Below are positions 1 to 9,071 of a stretch of 64,000 nt of DNA, in pieces. The stretch comes from Bacteroidales bacterium (GTDB taxonomy: Bacteria > Bacteroidota > Bacteroidia > Bacteroidales > F082). Location: NCBI GenBank assembly GCA_017381865.1, contig JAFOBJ010000067.1, positions 1 to 64,000 of the forward strand, written 5' to 3'. How positions within the stretch are numbered: the stretch's first letter is position 1; each line of letters opens with the position of its first letter. The translations under genes and the position numbers were made by a program. The notes under the pieces are model-generated. The model was not told where the DNA came from. It did no database searches and worked only from the letters and a program-made list of their open reading frames with translations.

Positions 1-10
1 AGTTCTTAGC

Positions 11-967
11 TCAAATTATTCCTTCTTTAATTATGTCGTGTATATGAATCATTCCGACGTAGTTGCCGTTTTCCATCACTGGAAGTTGTGTTATGGATTT
101 TTTTCTCATCAATTCTAAAGCATTGGCTACCAAGTCGTTTTTGTCTATTGTCTTAGGATTTTGTGTCATGATGTCTTTAGCTTTCACCTCTTCTATGTTA
201 GGGTGTTTCATGAGCATTCTTCTGAGGTCGCCGTCGGTGATGATGCCTATGAGTTCATCGTTGCGCATTACGGCTGTTGCGCCTAGTATTTTTTCTGTTA
301 TTTCGATTATGACTTTTGTCATGACATCGTTTTCTGTCACCATTGGTTTTGCGTTTTTGACGCAAAGGTCGCCGACTCTGAGGTAGAGGCGTTTTCCGAG
401 TGCGCCGCCAGGATGGAATTTCGCGAAGTCTTGCGCACTGAAGCCACGGCATTTCAGCAGAGCCATTGCGAGAGCGTCGCCCATGACGAGCTGCGCTGTG
501 GTGCTGGCAGTAGGAGCGAGGTTGTTCGGACAAGCTTCATGTGGAACCGTGACATCAATGACAAAATCGGCTTCTTTTGCCAGGAAAGACTCGGTGTTGC
601 CAACGATTGCGACGAGTTTGTTTTTCCTCACCTTTATTAATGGCGTGAGAACTTTAATCTCAGGAGTCTCGCCACTTTTGGAAATAATTATCACAATATC
701 TTCGTCTCTGATGATGCCCAAATCGCCGTGAATTGCGTCGGCTGCGTGCATGAAAACAGCCGTCGTTCCAGTGGAATTTAATGTCGCGACTATCTTTTGT
801 GCGATATTTGCACTCTTTCCAATGCCAGAAACAATCACATTGCCCTTGGAATTCAATATTAATTCTACAACTTTTGTGAAATTATCAGTTAAAAGTTCTT
901 TTAATCCTAATATTGAATTAGCTTCTGTATCAATGACTTGAATGGCGATATCCTTGATGTTTTCCAT
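11..967 (-). CDS. kdsD: Arabinose-5-phosphate isomerase (KpsF/GutQ/KdsD family)
   Basis: The 318-residue product has an N-terminal SIS (sugar isomerase) domain, with a GIGKSANIAQK segment near residue 50 and ISKSGET near residue 96, followed by two CBS domains in the C-terminal third (GDLRRML, then SITQLPVMENG). This order and length match arabinose-5-phosphate isomerases, which convert ribulose-5-phosphate to arabinose-5-phosphate in the cytoplasm for Kdo and lipopolysaccharide synthesis. A Kdo transferase gene (waaA) lies elsewhere in the window, so a Kdo-containing outer membrane is likely. The gene is divergent from recQ with a 131-bp gap. GutQ-type paralogs have the same architecture, so the biosynthetic assignment is family-level. 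Confidence 0.93.
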   Translation of the reverse strand: MENIKDIAIQVIDTEANSILGLKELLTDNFTKVVELILNSKGNVIVSGIGKSANIAQKIVATLNSTGTTAVFMHAADAIHGDLGIIRDEDIVIIISKSGETPEIKVLTPLIKVRKNKLVAIVGNTESFLAKEADFVIDVTVPHEACPNNLAPTASTTAQLVMGDALAMALLKCRGFSAQDFAKFHPGGALGKRLYLRVGDLCVKNAKPMVTENDVMTKVIIEITEKILGATAVMRNDELIGIITDGDLRRMLMKHPNIEEVKAKDIMTQNPKTIDKNDLVANALELMRKKSITQLPVMENGNYVGMIHIHDIIKEGII

Positions 968-993
968 AATTTAAAAAAAATATCATTTTTTTC

Positions 994-1025
994 TTGCTTC
1001 TTTAAAATTAAAAATCATAACTTTG
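994..1025 (+). promoter_or_regulatory. Putative Bacteroidetes-type promoter of recQ
   Basis: A TTG at 994-996 is followed 21 bp later by TAACTTTG at 1018-1025, matching the Bacteroidetes -33 (TTTG) and -7 (TAnnTTTG) pattern. Transcription would start near 1032, leaving a leader of about 67 nt before the recQ ATG. Confidence 0.55.
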
Positions 1026-1098
1026 TCAAAGAGATGAATTAATAAATTTTAGTTTAGCAAGACTTTGCAAATATAAATAAAATTTCATTGAATAGAAT

Positions 1099-3303
1099 AT
1101 GGCAAAAATTGATGAAAAAGGTTTGCACGATTTATTAAAAAATGTTTTTGGTTTCGAGCAATTCAAAGGCAATCAAAAAGCTATCATAAAAAGTATATTG
1201 GCGGGCAACAATACGTTTGTCCTTATGCCAACAGGCGGTGGTAAATCGCTGTGTTATCAGTTGCCAGCATTGATAAGTGAAGGCACTACAATTGTCGTTT
1301 CACCTTTAATCGCTTTGATGAAGAATCAGGTCGATATGATTCGTAACTTCGGCGCCGACTCAGGCATCGCTCACGTTATGAATTCTTCATTATCGAAGAC
1401 AGAACTCAATCAGGTGAAAGAAGACCTCTCAAGCGGAAAGACAAAATTGTTATACGTCGCTCCAGAATCTCTTACCAAAGAAGAGACTGTAGAGTTCTTG
1501 CGCGGATTGAAGATTTCATTCTTCGCTATCGATGAGGCTCACTGTATCTCTGAATGGGGTCACGACTTCCGCCCTGAATACCGACGTCTTCGTCCTATCA
1601 TCAATGCCATCGGACCAAAATTGCCAGTCATAGCTCTCACTGCAACAGCAACAGTGAAAGTTCAAAAAGATATAATGAAAAACCTTGAAATCCTTGACGC
1701 TAAAGTCTTTAAGTCGTCATTCGATAGGTCGAACCTTTATTACGAGGTGCGTCCAAAGACAAAAGATGTCGTTAAGGATATCATAAAATATATTAAGAGT
1801 AATCCAGGAAAATCTGGTATCGTTTATTGCTTGAGCCGCAAGAAAGTTGAAGAACTCGCAGAAGTGCTCGTCGCTAACGGCATCCGCGCTCTTCCTTATC
1901 ACGCAGGCCTCGATACTCAGACTCGCCGCGACAATCAAGATAGATTCCTTATGGAAGAGGCTGACATCATTGTCGCAACAATCGCTTTCGGTATGGGCAT
2001 CGACAAACCAGACATCCGTTTCGTAATTCACCACGATATTCCTAAGAGCCTCGAAGGTTATTACCAAGAAACAGGACGCGCTGGACGCGACGGCGGCGAA
2101 GGTAAATGTATCGCTTTCTACGACTACGAAGACATCCATAAGTTAGAGAAATTTAACAAAGGTAAAGATGTCGCTGAACAGGAAATCGCCCGTGAACTCC
2201 TTAACGAAACCGTTACTTACGCTGAGTCGTCAGTATGTCGCCATAAACTCTTGCTTCACTATTTCGGCGAATCTTACGAAACAGAAAACTGCGGCGCCTG
2301 CGATAACTGTATCAATCCTAAAGTTAAATTCGATGGTAAAGAAGATATTAAACTTGCTATCGATGCTATCATCGCAACAAAACAGCTCTTCAAGACAAAA
2401 CATATAGCAGAACTCCTCGCTGGTAAAGCAACAGGTGATATCAAGACTGCGAAACACGATACAAATGAATTCTTCGGCGCAGGCGACGATAACGATGAAA
2501 AACACTGGGTATCAATAATCCGCCAGGCTATCGTTAATAAACTTTTGTCAAAAGATATCGAAGAATACGGCGTGCTAAAAGTCACTAAAGAAGGTAAAGA
2601 CTTCGTGAAGAGTCCTTATACTATAATGGTGGCAAAAGACCACGACTATGATAATCCTGAAGAAGATGATTTTGATGAAGAAAGAGTGGCTTTCGGCAAG
2701 GATAGCGGAACTGACAAGACTTTGTTCGCTATGCTGAAAGACCTTCGCAAGACGATGGCGAAGAAGATGAACTTGCCTCCTTTCGTAATCTTCCAAGACC
2801 CTTCGCTAGAGGATATGACAATTCAATATCCAATCACAATGGACGAACTCACTCAAATCGTCGGCGTTGGTCAAGGTAAAGCTCAAAAATTCGGTCAGCC
2901 ATTCTTGGATCTTATCAGAGAATATGTCGAAGAAAATGAGATAACTCGTCCTAATGATATGGTTATCAAATCGTCAGTCAATAGATCGGCTTTGAAAATC
3001 AGTATCATTCAGAATATAGATAGAAAGATTCCTTTGGAAGATATCGCTCACTCTAAAAATATGGGCTTCGATGAACTCCTGACCGAGATTGAAAGTATCG
3101 TCGCAAGTGGTACACGCCTCGACATCAATTATTACATCGAAGATAATATCGACGAATATCATCAAGAAGATATTTTGGAATATTTCCGCGAAGCCGACTC
3201 TGACACAGTGGAAGACGCCATGGAAGCTCTCGGAGTAAATGATTACGAAGAGGAAGAAGTACGTCTTATGAGAATTAAATTCTTCTCAGAAGTTGGTAAC
3301 TAA
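1099..3303 (+). CDS. recQ: ATP-dependent DNA helicase RecQ
   Basis: The 734-residue protein is a RecQ-type 3'-5' DNA helicase acting in recombination and fork repair. Visible motifs are Walker [12 protein letters not shown] near residue 44, the DEAH box [17 protein letters not shown] near 147, motif [12 protein letters not shown], and a zinc-binding region with Cys at CRHK and CGACDNC near 380-405, followed by winged-helix and HRDC-like regions. It is about 120 residues longer than the E. coli enzyme, with a C-terminal helical extension rich in acidic residues, which is common in Bacteroidetes RecQ. Its stop overlaps the start of the DUF4296 lipoprotein gene by 11 nt, so the two are probably co-transcribed. 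Confidence 0.97.
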   Translation: MAKIDEKGLHDLLKNVFGFEQFKGNQKAIIKSILAGNNTFVLMPTGGGKSLCYQLPALISEGTTIVVSPLIALMKNQVDMIRNFGADSGIAHVMNSSLSKTELNQVKEDLSSGKTKLLYVAPESLTKEETVEFLRGLKISFFAIDEAHCISEWGHDFRPEYRRLRPIINAIGPKLPVIALTATATVKVQKDIMKNLEILDAKVFKSSFDRSNLYYEVRPKTKDVVKDIIKYIKSNPGKSGIVYCLSRKKVEELAEVLVANGIRALPYHAGLDTQTRRDNQDRFLMEEADIIVATIAFGMGIDKPDIRFVIHHDIPKSLEGYYQETGRAGRDGGEGKCIAFYDYEDIHKLEKFNKGKDVAEQEIARELLNETVTYAESSVCRHKLLLHYFGESYETENCGACDNCINPKVKFDGKEDIKLAIDAIIATKQLFKTKHIAELLAGKATGDIKTAKHDTNEFFGAGDDNDEKHWVSIIRQAIVNKLLSKDIEEYGVLKVTKEGKDFVKSPYTIMVAKDHDYDNPEEDDFDEERVAFGKDSGTDKTLFAMLKDLRKTMAKKMNLPPFVIFQDPSLEDMTIQYPITMDELTQIVGVGQGKAQKFGQPFLDLIREYVEENEITRPNDMVIKSSVNRSALKISIIQNIDRKIPLEDIAHSKNMGFDELLTEIESIVASGTRLDINYYIEDNIDEYHQEDILEYFREADSDTVEDAMEALGVNDYEEEEVRLMRIKFFSEVGN

Positions 3304-3640
3304 AAGTTTAAAAATATTAATACTTTCGGTGTTGTTGCTCTTAGCATCTTGTGAAAATAAACAGACTAAGGTGACAGCACCGAATGTTTTATTGTCTGAA
3401 CCTCAAATGGTTGAGATAATGACTGATGTTTATGTCTTGGAAAATGCCATCAACTACAGAAGAGGCAAGAGCATAAATACAAATAATTTGAAAACCAAAG
3501 GATATGAAGCTCTCTTCGAGCATTACGGCATTACCGATTCTGTGTTTTTTGAAAATATGGATTACTATAACGACAATCCAGTTTTAATGAAGAGAGTGAT
3601 GGATTCGGTTGTGGCTAATTTTGAGTTGCTAAGAAATTAA
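3293..3640 (+). CDS. DUF4296-like small lipoprotein
   Basis: This 115-residue product begins with a basic stretch, a hydrophobic segment and a lipobox-like LLLASC, so it is probably a lipoprotein. The remainder ([23 protein letters not shown], a [15 protein letters not shown] helix and a [11 protein letters not shown] tail) resembles the DUF4296 family of small Bacteroidetes lipoproteins, whose function is unknown. The only in-frame start that keeps the signal peptide is a TTG at 3293, overlapping the end of recQ by 11 nt, which suggests translational coupling. The last codons (GAGTTGCTAAG...) already belong to the AGTTGCTA repeat that fills the downstream gap. Confidence 0.7.
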   Translation: MVTKSLKILILSVLLLLASCENKQTKVTAPNVLLSEPQMVEIMTDVYVLENAINYRRGKSINTNNLKTKGYEALFEHYGITDSVFFENMDYYNDNPVLMKRVMDSVVANFELLRN

Positions 3641-3690
3641 GTTACTAAGTTGCTAAGTCTTGGTAACTCAGCAACTCAGCAACTTGGTGT
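3623..3690. repeat. AGTTGCTA-type word repeat, inverted
   Basis: Copies of AGTTGCTAAG / GTTACTAAG are followed by AACTCAGCAACTCAGCAACTT, giving arms that can pair. The repeat starts inside the end of the DUF4296 gene and runs almost to the stop of the convergent osmC-like gene, so it may act as a two-way terminator. Confidence 0.75.
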
Positions 3691-3691
3691 C

Positions 3692-4078
3692 TTAAATAAA
3701 GTTCATCACGACATTGATTTTACATTCGCTACTTAATGTCTTCTTGACTGGACATGTTTCAGCAGCTCTTTGTAATAAAATCTTTTCTTTGTCGCCGTAT
3801 GACTGAGTGAAGTTAACTGTAATGTTGATTTCGCCTATTCTGCGAGGAGCGTCGGCCATAACCTTATCGACTTCAATGCTCATGCCTTCTAGATTGATGC
3901 CTTTGCTTTCGGCAGTATAAGCCATCATAGCCATCATGCAAGCTCCTAATGAAGCTGCAGTTAAATCGACTGGTGAGAATCCATTGCCGTGACCATCAAC
4001 ATTAATTTTTACACCTGAAGGGTTGTGAGTTAATTCACTACATAAATTACCTAAGTATTTTCCTGAAATTGTTGCCAT
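3692..4078 (-). CDS. OsmC/Ohr family protein
   Basis: The 128-residue product has the two conserved cysteines of the OsmC/Ohr fold, in SLGACMMAMM near residue 47 and AETCPVKKTLSS near residue 108. These proteins are small cytoplasmic thiol peroxidases that reduce organic hydroperoxides. The sequence is closer to the general OsmC-like (YhfA-type) branch than to classical Ohr. It is a single-gene unit with its own putative -7 box, convergent with the recQ pair. The physiological substrate cannot be told from sequence. Confidence 0.88.
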   Translation of the reverse strand: MATISGKYLGNLCSELTHNPSGVKINVDGHGNGFSPVDLTAASLGACMMAMMAYTAESKGINLEGMSIEVDKVMADAPRRIGEINITVNFTQSYGDKEKILLQRAAETCPVKKTLSSECKINVVMNFI

Positions 4079-4134
4079 TTTTTTAGTTTTTTTAGTTGAT
4101 AATAGTTTTATTGAAATTCATTTATTTTATAACA

Positions 4135-4142
4135 CAAAGATA
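4135..4142 (-). promoter_or_regulatory. Putative -7 promoter element of the osmC-like gene
   Basis: Read on the minus strand this is TATCTTTG, a match to TAnnTTTG. It lies 57 bp upstream of the ATG. No convincing -33 element was found. Confidence 0.45.
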
Positions 4143-4214
4143 TGGATTTTTGTTGAGATGTCGCTTTGGAAAATATTGATAAGTCTATCGATAAAATAAA
4201 TATCGTTTTCTCGA

Positions 4215-6182
4215 TTAATTTCTTCCAGAATCTTTAATCATAGAGTGAAGCGTTTCGTTGAGGCTTTGTCTCTCGTTGAGTTCTTCAAGGCTTTGATGCA
4301 TTTTGTAACACCAATGATGATGAGAATTTGCTGGCTCGTTGATTTGTTCTTTTTGTGTTTGGTCCCAACGGAAATCACCGTCCATTGCAATATAATCCTG
4401 AATAGGAATGATGACCCACATCGAGGAAGATTTGAGATGTTGTTCTATTATTTCCTTGCAAACCCAAGGCTCTGCAAAATAAGGCGCGCCTTCGTGATGT
4501 CCAAGCATTTCTCTGTAAAAACGATTTGTAAGTTCGCCATTTTCTTCCCACCAGCCTCTTATTGTTGAAGTGTCGTGAGTAGAAGTGGTGTCGACGCTGA
4601 GATACGGATTCTCTTTTGGATTGACGAATGTTTCGCAAGGATTCTTTGGCATTCTCTGAACTTCAAGGCTAAGAATATTAAGCTGCTGCATCACGTCCTT
4701 GACGCAGGCTGGAACCATGCCGAGGTCTTCGCCGCAGACCAACATGTCGCTGGCTTCAATTATTTTAGGCAATTTCTTTAATGCTTCTTCTTTCCAAAGT
4801 TCCTCGTTTCTGTGATAAAAATATTCGTCGTATAATTTGTTTATATTATCTTTTTGATAATCATCTAATTCGTTGTAAGAATGTGTAAACTGCAAAGCTA
4901 TGCGCGGATGTAATCCACCATTTTTATCTTCCAGAAACAAGACTTCAGCACACAGCGCAATAAGTCCGTTTTTTATTTTCTCGTCTTTATGACAGTTGTC
5001 TGTTGTCTGTTGTCTGTTGACAAAAAAATCAGTGATTTTTCTCTGAGTGTTGAAATCTTCTTTCAATTCAAAATAGCTGAAAGAAGTCTCGTTGAGATAT
5101 TTGTCTCTTACTTCTTCGGTAAATTCTCCGAAAAATTCATGTAGAAAATGTCCTCTGATATAAGGTTTCGTCAGTCTTTCTTTATTTGCTGATAACAGAC
5201 CGCTGACTTCTGATAGCTGATAGCTCAAAGCAGGACTGAAGTGTCCCATGATTCCTTGAGTGTGTTCTTGAGGTATTTCCCATATTCTGAAGAAACCCAA
5301 GATATGGTCGATGCGATAAGCGTCGAAGTAGCGGCTCATTTGAGTGAGTCTGTCGCGCCACCATTGATAGTCGTCGTTTGCCATCGCATTCCAGTTGTAT
5401 GTCGGAAATCCCCAGTTTTGTCCTTCTGTTGCGAAAGCGTCAGGCGGAGCTCCCGCTTGGCAGTCGAGGTTGAAAAGCTCTGGATTCGTCCACGCTTCCA
5501 CACTGTTTCGTCCAATGCCGATAGGAATGTCGCCTTTCAATGCGATGCCTCTTTCATGAAGATAATCAACGGCTTCTTTTAGTTGCTTATCGAGATGATA
5601 TTGTAGGAAGTAATAGAACTCTGGCTGTTGACCGTTGACTGTTGGCTGTAAACAGAATTCAGCATAAGGTACGAGCCAATCTTTGTTTTCTTTGAAAAAG
5701 TTTTGAAAATCTTCAGTGTTTTTTGTTGATTCCCAATCTTGTGCGAATATCTTTTTGAAGTAAGCATCTTTTACTTTCATTACTTCTGGATAGTCGACGT
5801 AATCTTTTTCTTTTAAGATATTTTTTTGATTTTCGAAATAAGCTCTGTCGCTTTCTTCTTGAAGTTTTCCTATTTTTTCTAAGTTAAGATATATAGGATG
5901 CAGAGCTTTTGTTGAGATGGCTTTGTAAGGGTAGGAGTTATCCCAGGAGTCGTCGGTGCGAGTGTCGTTTATTGGAAGTATTTGAATCATTTTCATCCCG
6001 ACTTTTTCGCACCAGTCGCCTAACATTTTAAGGTCGAGGAATTCTCCTATGCCAAAATTGTTTTTGGTATTAAGAGAAAACACCGGCACTGCAACGCCTG
6101 TTAGTTTAGGATTGCTGCCGGTGTTGACTTTATTTTTTAACACCTTAAAGACTTTGGTGTTTGAGAAACTTTGAGAATTCAT
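4215..6182 (-). CDS. malQ: 4-alpha-glucanotransferase (GH77), without starch-binding domains
   Basis: The 655-residue protein is a GH77 amylomaltase, transferring alpha-1,4-glucan segments between maltodextrins in the cytoplasm. GH77 signatures are visible: FDAYRIDHILGFFRIWEIP (nucleophile Asp), CGEDLGMVP (acid/base Glu) and STHDTSTIRGWW (third Asp). The catalytic part resembles the long DPE2-like Bacteroidetes enzymes, but those usually carry two N-terminal CBM20 modules and are near 890 residues. Here the protein starts almost directly at the catalytic domain and adk lies just upstream. Three stretches (about 4991-5021, 5188-5230, 5622-5650) are word repeats kept in frame, encoding for example NRQQTTDN and TVNGQQP. 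The ATG sits in an ATTATGAATT repeat. Confidence 0.93.
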   Translation of the reverse strand: MNSQSFSNTKVFKVLKNKVNTGSNPKLTGVAVPVFSLNTKNNFGIGEFLDLKMLGDWCEKVGMKMIQILPINDTRTDDSWDNSYPYKAISTKALHPIYLNLEKIGKLQEESDRAYFENQKNILKEKDYVDYPEVMKVKDAYFKKIFAQDWESTKNTEDFQNFFKENKDWLVPYAEFCLQPTVNGQQPEFYYFLQYHLDKQLKEAVDYLHERGIALKGDIPIGIGRNSVEAWTNPELFNLDCQAGAPPDAFATEGQNWGFPTYNWNAMANDDYQWWRDRLTQMSRYFDAYRIDHILGFFRIWEIPQEHTQGIMGHFSPALSYQLSEVSGLLSANKERLTKPYIRGHFLHEFFGEFTEEVRDKYLNETSFSYFELKEDFNTQRKITDFFVNRQQTTDNCHKDEKIKNGLIALCAEVLFLEDKNGGLHPRIALQFTHSYNELDDYQKDNINKLYDEYFYHRNEELWKEEALKKLPKIIEASDMLVCGEDLGMVPACVKDVMQQLNILSLEVQRMPKNPCETFVNPKENPYLSVDTTSTHDTSTIRGWWEENGELTNRFYREMLGHHEGAPYFAEPWVCKEIIEQHLKSSSMWVIIPIQDYIAMDGDFRWDQTQKEQINEPANSHHHWCYKMHQSLEELNERQSLNETLHSMIKDSGRN

Positions 6183-6236
6183 AATTCATATTTCATAATT
6201 AATTATGCATTGTGCATTATGAATTATGAATTGAGT
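6181..6236. repeat. GAATTATGCAT-type AT-rich repeat between adk and malQ
   Basis: Tandem and inverted copies of ATTCATAATT / AATTATGCAT fill the adk-malQ gap. The repeat supplies both the adk stop (codons for HNS followed by TAA) and the malQ start codon context. Confidence 0.7.
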
Positions 6237-6795
6237 CAATTGTTTCACAGATATTATCAAAAATCTCTTCTATAGTGCCGACGCCATTGATAGGGTGGAG
6301 GCAATTTTTGTGTTGATAGAAGTCGAGGACAGGTTTTGTTTTGTTGTCATATTCCACGAAGCGATAGTGAATAGACTCGATGTTATCATCGGCGCGACCG
6401 CTTGTCTTACCGCGTTCGAGCATACGTTCGATGAGTAATTCTTCAGGCACTTCGAGGCTGACGACGCCGTTGAGTTTGAGGTTATATTTTTTAAATAAGT
6501 CTTCTAAAATCTCAGCTTGTTTCACTGTGCGAGGAAATCCGTCGAATAGGAATCCGTTGCTGTCGGAGTGATTGACGATGAATTTTTCTATTATTTCAGT
6601 GACGATTTCATCGGAGGCGAGTCCGCCGTGGTCGATGATGTCTTTCACTTTAAGGCCTATTTCTGTGCCAGCCGCCATTTCAGCGCGAAGCACTTGACCT
6701 GTTGAGATATATGTGAGATTATATTTTTCTTTTATGTGTTCTGATTGAGTTCCTTTGCCAGCACCTGGAGGGCCAAAAATTATTATATTTAACAT
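6217..6795 (-). CDS. adk: Adenylate kinase
   Basis: The 192-residue product has the P-loop GPPGAGKGTQ at residues 7-16, the NMP-binding STGQVLRAE segment, FLFDGFPRT near 80, and a short LID (ERGKTSGRADDN) without a zinc knuckle, as in short-type adenylate kinases. It interconverts ATP + AMP and 2 ADP in the cytoplasm. It follows hpt by 20 bp and precedes malQ, so the three probably form one minus-strand transcript. The C-terminal SIHNS and stop lie inside the AT-rich intergenic repeat, so the last residues may not be conserved. Confidence 0.96.
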   Translation of the reverse strand: MLNIIIFGPPGAGKGTQSEHIKEKYNLTYISTGQVLRAEMAAGTEIGLKVKDIIDHGGLASDEIVTEIIEKFIVNHSDSNGFLFDGFPRTVKQAEILEDLFKKYNLKLNGVVSLEVPEELLIERMLERGKTSGRADDNIESIHYRFVEYDNKTKPVLDFYQHKNCLHPINGVGTIEEIFDNICETIDSIHNS

Positions 6796-6815
6796 AACTG
6801 TAGTGTTTAATCTGT

Positions 6816-7358
6816 TTAATTTTCTTCGACAATTTTGTATATCAAAGGGTAATTTCTTCCGTGTTCGTTATAGTCGAGGCCATAACCGACAATGAATTCA
6901 TTGCCGATATTCATTCCGATATAATCAATGTTATAATTAAATTTGAACGCTTCTGGCTTGAAAAGCATAGTGGCGATTTTGACACTGGCGACGCCCATTT
7001 CTTCGAGTTTTTGTAGTAAACAATTCATGGTGAAACCAGAGTCGATAATGTCTTCAACGATGACGACATTACGACCTTGAAGCGAGTTGTTAAGACCGAT
7101 GAGTTCTTTCACTTCGCAGTTGCTTTTTGTTCCAGAATATGTGGAATATTTCACGAAGGAAGTCTCACAATCCATATCAAGTTTCTTCAATAATTCAGAA
7201 GCAAACATAAAAGCGCCGTTGAGCATTACCAAAAACAAAGGATTTTTATCATGCATATCTTTGTTGATTTGTCTGCAAATTCTAGCAATGGCGGACTCTA
7301 TTTCAACTTGTGAAATGTATGGCTCGAATTCTTTGTCTAATACTTTTATGTTATTCAT
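6816..7358 (-). CDS. hpt: Hypoxanthine phosphoribosyltransferase
   Basis: This 180-residue type I phosphoribosyltransferase carries the PRPP-binding motif VVIVEDIIDSGFTM near residue 100, an N-terminal flexible-loop SYVKYSTYSG-like segment (FVKYSTYSGTKS near 70), and the C-terminal FIVGYGLDYNEHGRNYP typical of hypoxanthine-guanine enzymes. It salvages hypoxanthine (and probably guanine) to IMP/GMP. The adjacent adk also serves purine nucleotide balance, a pairing common in Bacteroidetes. It is the first gene of the hpt-adk-malQ run and has a putative promoter just upstream. Confidence 0.95.
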   Translation of the reverse strand: MNNIKVLDKEFEPYISQVEIESAIARICRQINKDMHDKNPLFLVMLNGAFMFASELLKKLDMDCETSFVKYSTYSGTKSNCEVKELIGLNNSLQGRNVVIVEDIIDSGFTMNCLLQKLEEMGVASVKIATMLFKPEAFKFNYNIDYIGMNIGNEFIVGYGLDYNEHGRNYPLIYKIVEEN

Positions 7359-7393
7359 ATTTAATGATAAATGAATCGTTATTAATTAACTCG

Positions 7394-7401
7394 CAAATAT
7401 A
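7394..7401 (-). promoter_or_regulatory. Putative -7 promoter element of hpt
   Basis: Minus-strand TATATTTG matches TAnnTTTG and lies 36 bp upstream of the hpt ATG. No clear -33 box is seen. Confidence 0.5.
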
Positions 7402-7533
7402 ATAAAAAGTCTAAAAACTAATTACTAAAGACTAAAGATTTTTTAATTTAAGTTGCCGAGTTAGGGTCTGTGTCAGAGTCAATATTTGAACAAATCTCAT
7501 TTCGTATTGTTTTTGTGAGAAAAATTAAAGCTT

Positions 7534-8991
7534 ATGGATTCAAATAAAACAAAAACGATTGCGAAGCTTAGTGTTTTCACTATTGCTATCATGAATGTCA
7601 CGGCGGTTGTTTCTTTGCGTGGACTTCCTGCCGAAGCCGAATATGGTTTGAGTTCGGCATTTTATTATTTGTTTGCGGCTCTTGTCTTTCTCATCCCGAC
7701 ATCGTTGGTGGCGGCGGAGTTGGCGTCTATGTTCGCTAACAAGGAAGGCGGCGTATTTCGTTGGGTCGGCGAGGCTTTCGGCAAGCGACTTGGTTTCCTT
7801 GCCATCTGGCTTCAATGGTTCCAAAACACAATCTGGTATCCGACAGTCCTGACTTTCGGAGCTGTTTCTCTTGCATTTATCGGTATGAATCCTTCTGCCG
7901 ATATGGCTTTGGCCGATAATAAAATCTACACTCTTATCGTCGTCCTTGCGATTTATTGGCTTGCAACATTCATTGCATTTAAAGGCCTCGACTGGGTTGG
8001 TAAGGTTTCTAAAATAGGTGGTCTTATCGGTACGATTATTCCTTCTATCTTATTGATAATCTTGGGAATTTATTATGTAGCGACTGGCGGTACAATACAA
8101 ATGGATCTTAGTGGTAGTTTCTGGCCTGACTTAGCTCGTCTCGACAACCTCGTTCTCGCTTCAAGTATCTTCTTGTTTTATGCTGGTATGGAAATGACTG
8201 GTGTTCACGTCACCGATATGGAAAATCCAAGCAAGAGTTATCCTCGAGCTGTATTCATCGGCGCTCTCATGACAGTCTTGATTTTTGTTTTGGGAACATA
8301 CGCCCTCGGTTTCATCATTCCTAAAAATAACATCAACTTGACCCAGAGTTTGTTGATAGGTTTTGATAATTATTTCAAATATATTCATGCTTCATGGATG
8401 TTCCCTGTTATTGCCATAGCTCTTGCGTTTGGTGTTCTCGCTGGCGTATTGGCTTGGGTATCAGGTCCTTCAAAAGGTTTGCTCGTCGTCGGTAAAGCAG
8501 GTTATCTTCCTCCATTTTTTCAAAAGACAAACAAACTCGGAGTTCAAAGTAATATCTTGATAATACAAGGTGTCATTGTTACAATTTTAAGTCTTCTTTT
8601 CGTCGTGATGCCATCGGTACAGAGTTTCTATCAAATATTGTCACAGATGACAGTTTTACTTTACTTGATAATGTATCTCTTGATGTTTGCAGCGGCTATC
8701 TATCTTCGTTATATTATGAAGGATGCGCCTCGTGCATTTAGAATTGGCAAGAAAGGCAACTTCTTGATGTGGTTCGTCGGTGGAGTCGGCTTTTTAGGTT
8801 CTTTGCTCGCTTTCGTCTTGAGTTTCATTCCTCCAAGTCAAATTTCTACTGGAAGCAATACTGTTTGGTTTAGCGTGATGATAATAGGCTGCATCGTTTT
8901 CGTTGCGATACCTTTTATAATATACGCTTTAAGAAAGCCATCATGGCAAGATAAAGACTCCCAGATTCAGCCGTTCCATTGGGAGAAATAA
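7534..8991 (+). CDS. gadC: Glutamate:GABA antiporter (APC family)
   Basis: The 485-residue polytopic protein (about 12 hydrophobic segments) starts with the APC/GadC-like region IAIMNVTAVVSLRGLPAEAEYG and contains GGVFRWVGEAFG and FYAGMEMTGVHVTDMENP, typical of glutamate/GABA antiporters. It would import glutamate and export GABA across the inner membrane, consuming protons together with GadB. gadB is 1.7 kb away on the opposite strand, separated by an aspartate kinase gene, so the two are not an operon here. Its TAA stop runs directly into the AGTTGCTA repeat. Substrate is inferred from family and from the nearby decarboxylase. Confidence 0.88.
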   Translation: MDSNKTKTIAKLSVFTIAIMNVTAVVSLRGLPAEAEYGLSSAFYYLFAALVFLIPTSLVAAELASMFANKEGGVFRWVGEAFGKRLGFLAIWLQWFQNTIWYPTVLTFGAVSLAFIGMNPSADMALADNKIYTLIVVLAIYWLATFIAFKGLDWVGKVSKIGGLIGTIIPSILLIILGIYYVATGGTIQMDLSGSFWPDLARLDNLVLASSIFLFYAGMEMTGVHVTDMENPSKSYPRAVFIGALMTVLIFVLGTYALGFIIPKNNINLTQSLLIGFDNYFKYIHASWMFPVIAIALAFGVLAGVLAWVSGPSKGLLVVGKAGYLPPFFQKTNKLGVQSNILIIQGVIVTILSLLFVVMPSVQSFYQILSQMTVLLYLIMYLLMFAAAIYLRYIMKDAPRAFRIGKKGNFLMWFVGGVGFLGSLLAFVLSFIPPSQISTGSNTVWFSVMIIGCIVFVAIPFIIYALRKPSWQDKDSQIQPFHWEK

Positions 8992-9071
8992 AGTTGCTAA
9001 GTTGCTAAGTTGCTAAGTCGCTGAGTTGCTGAGAACCTTAGTAACTTAGTAACTTAGTAACTTAGTAACTC
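8990..9071. repeat. Large inverted word repeat between gadC and lysC
   Basis: The left arm has tandem AGTTGCTA units and the right arm tandem TAGTAACT units. In RNA of the plus strand each unit pairs over eight positions with one G-U wobble, giving a long imperfect hairpin between two convergent genes. It could be a two-way terminator. The right arm encodes the LSY-stop end of the aspartate kinase. Confidence 0.8.

Noticed and set aside
4991..5650. Frameshift or pseudogene status of malQ because of repeat tracts
   Set aside because: All three tracts preserve the frame and every GH77 catalytic motif is intact.
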